From NCBI GenBank assembly GCA_002428495.1, contig DIWR01000025.1:1-64000 (forward strand): a stretch of 64,000 bases of DNA. Reading direction: 5' to 3'. Position 1 is the first letter of the stretch, and each line of letters starts with the position of its first letter. The notes below the pieces were generated by a model. That model saw only the letters and a list, made by a program, of their open reading frames with translations. It was not told the origin of the DNA and searched no databases. Positions 59,341 through 64,000 of the stretch are shown here, one piece after another. The position numbers and the translations under genes were made by a program. Source of the DNA: Synergistaceae bacterium UBA6101. GTDB lineage: Bacteria > Synergistota > Synergistia > Synergistales > Synergistaceae.

Positions 59341-60687
59341 ATGAGTGTCTTTCCAAGAAATTTTAAGAAAGAATTTCTGCACGTCAGTTACGGCGAAGGA
59401 ATATATTTGTATGACGCAGAAGGCAATCGCTATATTGATGGTGCTTCCGGTGCAGTTTCCGCGAATATTGGTTATGGCAATAAGGAAGTAGCAAAAGCTA
59501 TATACGAACAGATTTGTAAAACTTCATTTGCTCATGGTTCTATCTGGGACTCGGAAATTAATGAAATTGCTGCACAGAAGATCCTAAATATTTCACCTAA
59601 AGATTTCAGCCATGTTTGGTTTGTAAATGCCGGCAGTGAGGCAACTGAGGCTGCAATAAAAATGGCTCATCAGTATCATTTAGAAAAAAATAACGGGATA
59701 TCTGAGAAATCGCTTGTTATTGGCAGAGAAAATGGTTATCACGGAAGCACGCTAGGAACGCTTGGAATAGGCGGGAATGTCAACAGGAGAAAATTGTTCA
59801 TGCCTATGATCTTAGATCACCCTAAAATAGAGACACATTACTGTTACAGATGTCCATTCAACAAAGAATACCCTTCGTGTGGCATTGAGTGTGCAAAAAA
59901 ATTAGAAGAAAAAATCAACAGAATTGGTTCGAAGTATATTTCTGCGGTTATAGCAGAACCTATTATTGGGTCTACAGCCGGTGCGGTTGTTGCCCCCGAT
60001 GGATACTGGCAGGAAATACGTAGGATATGTGATAAATATGATGTTTTACTTATTGCAGATGAAGTTATGACAGGAGTAGGCAGAACAGGCAAGAATTTTT
60101 GTGTGGAACACTGGGATGCTAAGCCTGATATCATTGCCTCCGCAAAAGGACTTGCTGCATGCTATTTCCCTGTTGGAGCTACCCTTGTAACGAAAAAAGT
60201 TGCAGATGTATTCGCAAAAGGAAGCGGAGTATTTGCCCACAGCCATACATTTAACGGTATGCCTGCGGCATCTGCTGCAGTTTCTGCTGTCATGGATTTC
60301 TATGTAAAAAATGATTTGTGCGGAAATGCACATAAAATGGGCGCCATTATTGAGACTAAATATGCCAAGGCAGTTGCTGATTGTGATTTTGTTGGGGATT
60401 TTCGTGGTAAGGGACTTATGTGGGGTTTTGAATTTGTAAAAGACAAAAAAACAAAAGAACCCTTTGCCAGTAAGGACGATGTCGCGACAAAATTCAGGGA
60501 TTACTGCATCAGTAAAGGTTTTACTGTATATCCTGGTACCGGAATGGTCGACGGAATTAATGGAGACAACATTATTATTGCCCCTCCGTTGATAATTACT
60601 GATGAACAAATGAATGAACTTTTTAGTAAGCTTCTAGAAGTATTGAGTTCGTTTGCTGATATTAAATTAGCTAAATTAAAGCGTTAA
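59341..60687 (+). CDS. Class III PLP aminotransferase with Cys-rich insert (operon 2)
   Basis: 448 residues from ATG 59341 (AAAGGAGG site; GTG 59335 is a weaker choice). It parallels the 48292 product throughout: GIYLYDAEGNRYIDGASGAV, FVNAGSEATEAAIKMAHQYH, LIADEVMTGVGRTGKNF and IIASAKGLAACYFPVG with the PLP Lys. The Cys segment CYRCPFNKEYPSCGIEC at 168-184 keeps C-x2-C-x8-C-x3-C. Subtle changes (CCGAL to ASGAV; HPSRWH to HGSIWD) lie near the substrate pocket by family position, so the two enzymes may use related but different amino acids. Confidence 0.87.
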   Translation: MSVFPRNFKKEFLHVSYGEGIYLYDAEGNRYIDGASGAVSANIGYGNKEVAKAIYEQICKTSFAHGSIWDSEINEIAAQKILNISPKDFSHVWFVNAGSEATEAAIKMAHQYHLEKNNGISEKSLVIGRENGYHGSTLGTLGIGGNVNRRKLFMPMILDHPKIETHYCYRCPFNKEYPSCGIECAKKLEEKINRIGSKYISAVIAEPIIGSTAGAVVAPDGYWQEIRRICDKYDVLLIADEVMTGVGRTGKNFCVEHWDAKPDIIASAKGLAACYFPVGATLVTKKVADVFAKGSGVFAHSHTFNGMPAASAAVSAVMDFYVKNDLCGNAHKMGAIIETKYAKAVADCDFVGDFRGKGLMWGFEFVKDKKTKEPFASKDDVATKFRDYCISKGFTVYPGTGMVDGINGDNIIIAPPLIITDEQMNELFSKLLEVLSSFADIKLAKLKR

Positions 60688-60868
60688 TGCTAGTTAGAAT
60701 CTTTAAGTAGCTTTAATTAGTAAAAAAACATAACGTGAATATAATAAAATAAATTACATTAAATATTATTGATCAATAAAGTGGTAGTTTATTAAGCATA
60801 TTTAAAATATATTATTAATGTTTTATCTGTACATTCAATAGAAATTAAAATTTAAAGGAGGAAACGAA

Positions 60869-61078
60869 ATGAACAGTTGGTTCAGAATGAGTAAGTCTAA
60901 TTTTTATTGTTTAATTATTTTAATTTTGTTATGTATTGTATCATTCATCCCATTTAGTTTAGATATTAAATTTTGGGGAATAGCAGTATTTGGTTGGACT
61001 CAAGGTTTATTAATGTTTATTGCTCCAATTGTAACAATAATATTTGTTGTTTCAGATAAAGAGAGCAGGAGATGGTAG
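60869..61078 (+). CDS. Symporter small accessory protein
   Basis: 69 residues with two TM helices (about 11-31 and 38-62: YCLIILILLCIVSFIPF and GWTQGLLMFIAPIVTIIFVV) and a charged C-terminus. AAAGGAGG precedes the ATG and the stop is three bases before the SSS gene. Tiny two-helix proteins of this type are regularly encoded right before sodium:solute symporters. It probably helps assembly or stability of the carrier. Confidence 0.75.
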   Translation: MNSWFRMSKSNFYCLIILILLCIVSFIPFSLDIKFWGIAVFGWTQGLLMFIAPIVTIIFVVSDKESRRW

Positions 61079-61081
61079 GTT

Positions 61082-62530
61082 ATGAAAACAACAGAGCTAT
61101 TAATTACTATTTTTTATGTTATGTTATGTATTGGAATAGGAATATGGGCAAGCAAAAAAGTCTCATCTTCTACTGATGACTATTGGGTAGCAGGAAGAAA
61201 GGTTGGTACTTTTGCGAATTCGTGGGCTATGATGGCGGCATTAGGGAGCGGCGGATCGATACTTGGGGTAAATGGTTTAGCTTACACTGCAGGGGTCCCA
61301 TATGTTTTTGCGATGTATGCAGGTGCAGTTGTTGGCTTTCCTTTTGCTTCAATTCTTGTGGCAGAACATTTGAGAGATTTAAAGGTGCGCACTATTCCAG
61401 AATATCTCAATATTCGATATAACAATAAGGCTCTAAGTATTATTGTTCCCATAATAATTATGATTGCTATGGAAGTATACATAGTTGCGCAGCTTAAGGC
61501 CGCAGGTATAACAGCTACTTACCTTCTTGGCATACCATATCACTATGCCGTAATTATAACTGCGATTATTTTTACTCTTTATGTATCAATAGGAGGAATG
61601 TGGGCAATAACACTGACGGATGTTATTCAGGGGATACTAATGTTTGCTGTTGTGATGCTGTTGTCATTAGTAGTTGTTACAAAATTTGGAGGAGCTCATA
61701 CTCTAATATCGCAGGCTACTACAAGTGCTCCGCATTTTGGACAAATTAAAGACATGTCGTTTATTAGCTACGCTGGAGCCTTTGTTGTTTGGCTTATAGC
61801 TGGCTGTACGGTTCCTCATCTTGTAATGAGAGTATTTACTTCTCGCGATGCTTACTCAGCGAAACTTTCATTGAATTACTCCATGATACTTTATGCTTTA
61901 CTGACATTTGTTGGTGTTTTGGCAATAGCCTCTGCCGGACAAGTTGTTTTTCCGGGTTTAAAAGACGCTGATACAGTTTTTCTAAAAGTCATGGAGCACT
62001 TTTTACCAAATGCTTTAATTAGGGGAATTGCTGTTTCTGCTGTTCTTGCTGCGGTTATGTCTACAACAGATGCTCTTATTCTTGCAGTTACGAGTGCAGC
62101 CGCCAACGATATATACAAAAAACACATTAAGTCTGATGCAACCGAAAAAGAAGTTGTAAGATTAAGTTTAGTAATAACATGGATAGCAGGTTTACTGGCT
62201 ATATACTTTGCATTAAATCCACCTAAGCTACTCACAATGCTTTACACCGCAGCTGTTGGTCTCTTAGGGTCTTCGCTTCTAGCCCCAATTCTAATGGGAA
62301 TTTGGTGGAAACGAGCTACTCCAAAAGCAGCACTGATGAGTTGTGTATCAGGAGGGGTTAGTTACTGTTATCTTCTTTGGTTTACCAAAATGCCCCCACT
62401 TTCACAAGTTCTTGTTTCGGTTCCAATTAGTTTCTTCGTGTTAATTATAGCGAGCTATTTTACAGAAGCTACCGAGACAGAAATTATGTTAAGGGTAGAA
62501 AAAACACATTTAACAGGAAAAGAATCATGA
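61082..62530 (+). CDS. Sodium:solute symporter (SSS/SLC5 family)
   Basis: 482 residues with 12-13 TM helices. ELLITIFYVMLCIGIGIWASKKVSSSTDDYWVAGRK is the usual start; GSGGSILGVNGLAYTAGVP, RTIPEYLNIRYNNKALS, SIGGMWAITLTDVIQGILMF and VLAAVMSTTDALILAVTSAAANDIY (SSS signature with Na2-site Ser/Thr) follow. It imports the operon substrate with Na+. It replaces the TAXI-TRAP system of operon 1. Confidence 0.92.
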   Translation: MKTTELLITIFYVMLCIGIGIWASKKVSSSTDDYWVAGRKVGTFANSWAMMAALGSGGSILGVNGLAYTAGVPYVFAMYAGAVVGFPFASILVAEHLRDLKVRTIPEYLNIRYNNKALSIIVPIIIMIAMEVYIVAQLKAAGITATYLLGIPYHYAVIITAIIFTLYVSIGGMWAITLTDVIQGILMFAVVMLLSLVVVTKFGGAHTLISQATTSAPHFGQIKDMSFISYAGAFVVWLIAGCTVPHLVMRVFTSRDAYSAKLSLNYSMILYALLTFVGVLAIASAGQVVFPGLKDADTVFLKVMEHFLPNALIRGIAVSAVLAAVMSTTDALILAVTSAAANDIYKKHIKSDATEKEVVRLSLVITWIAGLLAIYFALNPPKLLTMLYTAAVGLLGSSLLAPILMGIWWKRATPKAALMSCVSGGVSYCYLLWFTKMPPLSQVLVSVPISFFVLIIASYFTEATETEIMLRVEKTHLTGKES

Positions 62531-62543
62531 TAGAGGGAATAAT

Positions 62544-64000
62544 ATGAAAACAGAAGCAAACTACCATGTAAAGAACCTTACCATCAATGGAGTGCCAAGG
62601 AGGATCATAGGCAAACCGGAAACATCACTGCTCACAGTTATCCGCGACCAGCTAAAGATGACCGGTACCAAGCGAGGCTGTGATCACGGACAGTGCGGAG
62701 TCTGCAACGTGATCCTCAACGGGAAGGTAGTCCGCTCATGCATCACGAAATGGAAGAACGTACCAGAGTACTCTGAGATCACAACTATCGAGGGCATCGG
62801 GACCCCCGAGAACCTCCACGCTCTTCAGTGGGCCTTTATAGTCTGCGGGGCGATCCAGTGCGGATTCTGCACGCCGGGATTTATTACCGCAGGCAAGGCT
62901 CTTCTTGACAGCAACCCAAGCCCGACAAGGGAAGAAGTCCGCGAGTGGTACAGCAAGCATTGGATGGCCTGCCGCTGCACGGGATATGTCCAGGTCGTGG
63001 ACGCAGTTATGAAAGCGGCCGCGATACTCAGAGGGGAAGAGAAGATCGAGGACCTGGCAAAGATGTACAAGCCCGGCGACTCACTGTGGAACTCAAAATA
63101 CCCGCGTCCCAGCGCGGTCTACAAGGCCACCGGACTTTGGGATTTTGGCGATGACGACAGGCTGAAACTCCCGGAAGAGTTCCTCTTTGCATATCCATTT
63201 GCACTGGAAGGCGTTCGCCATGCTAAGGTCAACAAGATCGACACTTCGGAAGCAGAGAAGATGCCCGGAGTTTACAAGGTCGTGACCTACAAAGATATCA
63301 AAGCCAACAAGGGTACCAACAGGATCAGAGGCCAGGTAGGATGCCCATCTGTTACGACGGATGGATGGGAACGCCGGATCATGGTCGAAGAAGGCGATAA
63401 GATACGCCAGTGGGGCGAATGTATCGCCATAGTCTGCGCGGACACCGAGGCTAATGCCCGTGCCGCTGCCGATAAGATCAAGGTAGACTACGAGCAGCTG
63501 CCCGAGCTTATTGACATACATCAGGCCAAGGCTGCCGATGCAGTAAAAGTTTACGATGAGATCGAAGGTATAGACGGAATGCCGAATGCCTTCAACAAAC
63601 GCGTATTCACAAAAGGTGCAGATCCCAAGGAAGATCTCGACAATGCCCCATACGTTGTGGAGGATGAATTCTACAGCTCACGCCAGCCGCATATGGTACT
63701 TGAGACTGACTGCGGATATGCCTACTACGATGAAGAAGACCGCGTGACACTGGCGACAAAATCGATATGTGTCTACAGGCATCAGATGATGATAGCGCGC
63801 GGAGTGGGCGTTGCCCCTTCCAAGATAAGGGTCATCCAGAACAACATGGGCGCGTCTTTTGGCTACAAAGTTGCGCCGACAAATGAGCCTTACCTCGCGA
63901 TAGCCCTTGTTGCATGCCAGCGTCCTGTCTATATGCGGATCAATATGAAGGAACATAACATCCGTACTCCCAAGAGATCCCCGTTCCTTATGCATATCCG
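62544..64000 (+). CDS. Aldehyde oxidoreductase / xanthine dehydrogenase-type molybdenum enzyme (partial)
   Basis: The frame opens at ATG 62544 (GAGGGAATAAT) and is open to the window end, 485+ residues of an expected ~900. The N-terminal plant-type 2Fe-2S domain has GCDHGQCGVCNV and a later Cys; the second 2Fe-2S domain has CGAIQCGFCTPG and CRCTGY. The molybdopterin-binding large domain starts at about residue 200 without an FAD domain between, as in Mop/AOR of sulfate reducers. It would oxidise an aldehyde or N-heterocycle and pass electrons to an external carrier. It lies 13 bases after the SSS gene, but its G+C-rich codon use differs sharply from operon 2. Confidence 0.88.
   Translation, partial: MKTEANYHVKNLTINGVPRRIIGKPETSLLTVIRDQLKMTGTKRGCDHGQCGVCNVILNGKVVRSCITKWKNVPEYSEITTIEGIGTPENLHALQWAFIVCGAIQCGFCTPGFITAGKALLDSNPSPTREEVREWYSKHWMACRCTGYVQVVDAVMKAAAILRGEEKIEDLAKMYKPGDSLWNSKYPRPSAVYKATGLWDFGDDDRLKLPEEFLFAYPFALEGVRHAKVNKIDTSEAEKMPGVYKVVTYKDIKANKGTNRIRGQVGCPSVTTDGWERRIMVEEGDKIRQWGECIAIVCADTEANARAAADKIKVDYEQLPELIDIHQAKAADAVKVYDEIEGIDGMPNAFNKRVFTKGADPKEDLDNAPYVVEDEFYSSRQPHMVLETDCGYAYYDEEDRVTLATKSICVYRHQMMIARGVGVAPSKIRVIQNNMGASFGYKVAPTNEPYLAIALVACQRPVYMRINMKEHNIRTPKRSPFLMHI

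Overview
The window looks like a chromosome segment of an anaerobic, amino-acid- or peptide-fermenting diderm, most like the Synergistetes (Synergistaceae). This rests on gene content only: ferredoxin-linked 2-oxoacid oxidoreductase with Ptb/Buk, a double-headed acyl-CoA dehydratase activase, TAXI-TRAP and SSS uptake systems, CoA-transferase/thiolase sets and a molybdenum hydroxylase. No rRNA or marker gene is present to fix the species.

Layout. (1) 1-1.3 kb: two nested, truncated IS66 copies. (2) 1.9-11.2 kb: a catabolic island with an old-yellow-enzyme/enoate-reductase-like flavoenzyme, butyrate kinase, phosphate butyryltransferase, a four-gene 2-oxoacid:ferredoxin oxidoreductase, an SLC13-type carrier and an IclR regulator. 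It abuts a decayed restriction-type helicase gene (11.2-12.7 kb), which is followed by a tRNA-Met(CAT). (3) 13.5-33.6 kb: envelope and housekeeping genes: chagasin-like inhibitor, GGDEF/HD-GYP sensor, PDZ protein, VanX-like dipeptidase, penicillin-acylase-like hydrolase, beta-lactamase-fold hydrolase, oxidoreductases, and three paralogous universal stress proteins around a broken dehydrogenase gene. (4) 33.7-38.1 kb: an intact IS5-type element (AGAT target duplication) and an inverted, internally deleted copy flank an EAL-domain remnant, cfa and a lone prepilin gene. (5) 38.1-41.3 kb: a corrinoid methyl-transfer cluster (B12 protein, MtaA/UroD-like methyltransferase, and a DUF1638-like/GGDEF fusion). 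(6) 41.3-41.7 kb: a non-coding element with inverted repeats. (7) 42.9-47.1 kb: the 1403-residue activase. (8) 47.1-62.5 kb: two parallel catabolic operons. (9) 62.5 kb to the end: the start of an aldehyde oxidoreductase/xanthine dehydrogenase-type gene that runs off the window.

The most interesting feature is the pair of operons in (8). Each encodes the same four enzymes: a class III aminotransferase with a C-x2-C-x8-C-x3-C segment, both subunits of a 3-oxoacid-type CoA-transferase, and a thiolase. They differ in gene order, transporter (TAXI-TRAP versus SSS plus a small accessory protein), regulator (RpiR versus LysR) and base composition (the second is clearly A+T-richer). A simple reading is uptake of a beta-amino acid, transamination to a 3-oxoacid, CoA transfer, and thiolytic cleavage to acyl-CoA and acetyl-CoA. 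The Ptb/Buk and oxidoreductase genes of the island could then provide ATP and reduced ferredoxin. The substrate is inferred, not shown.
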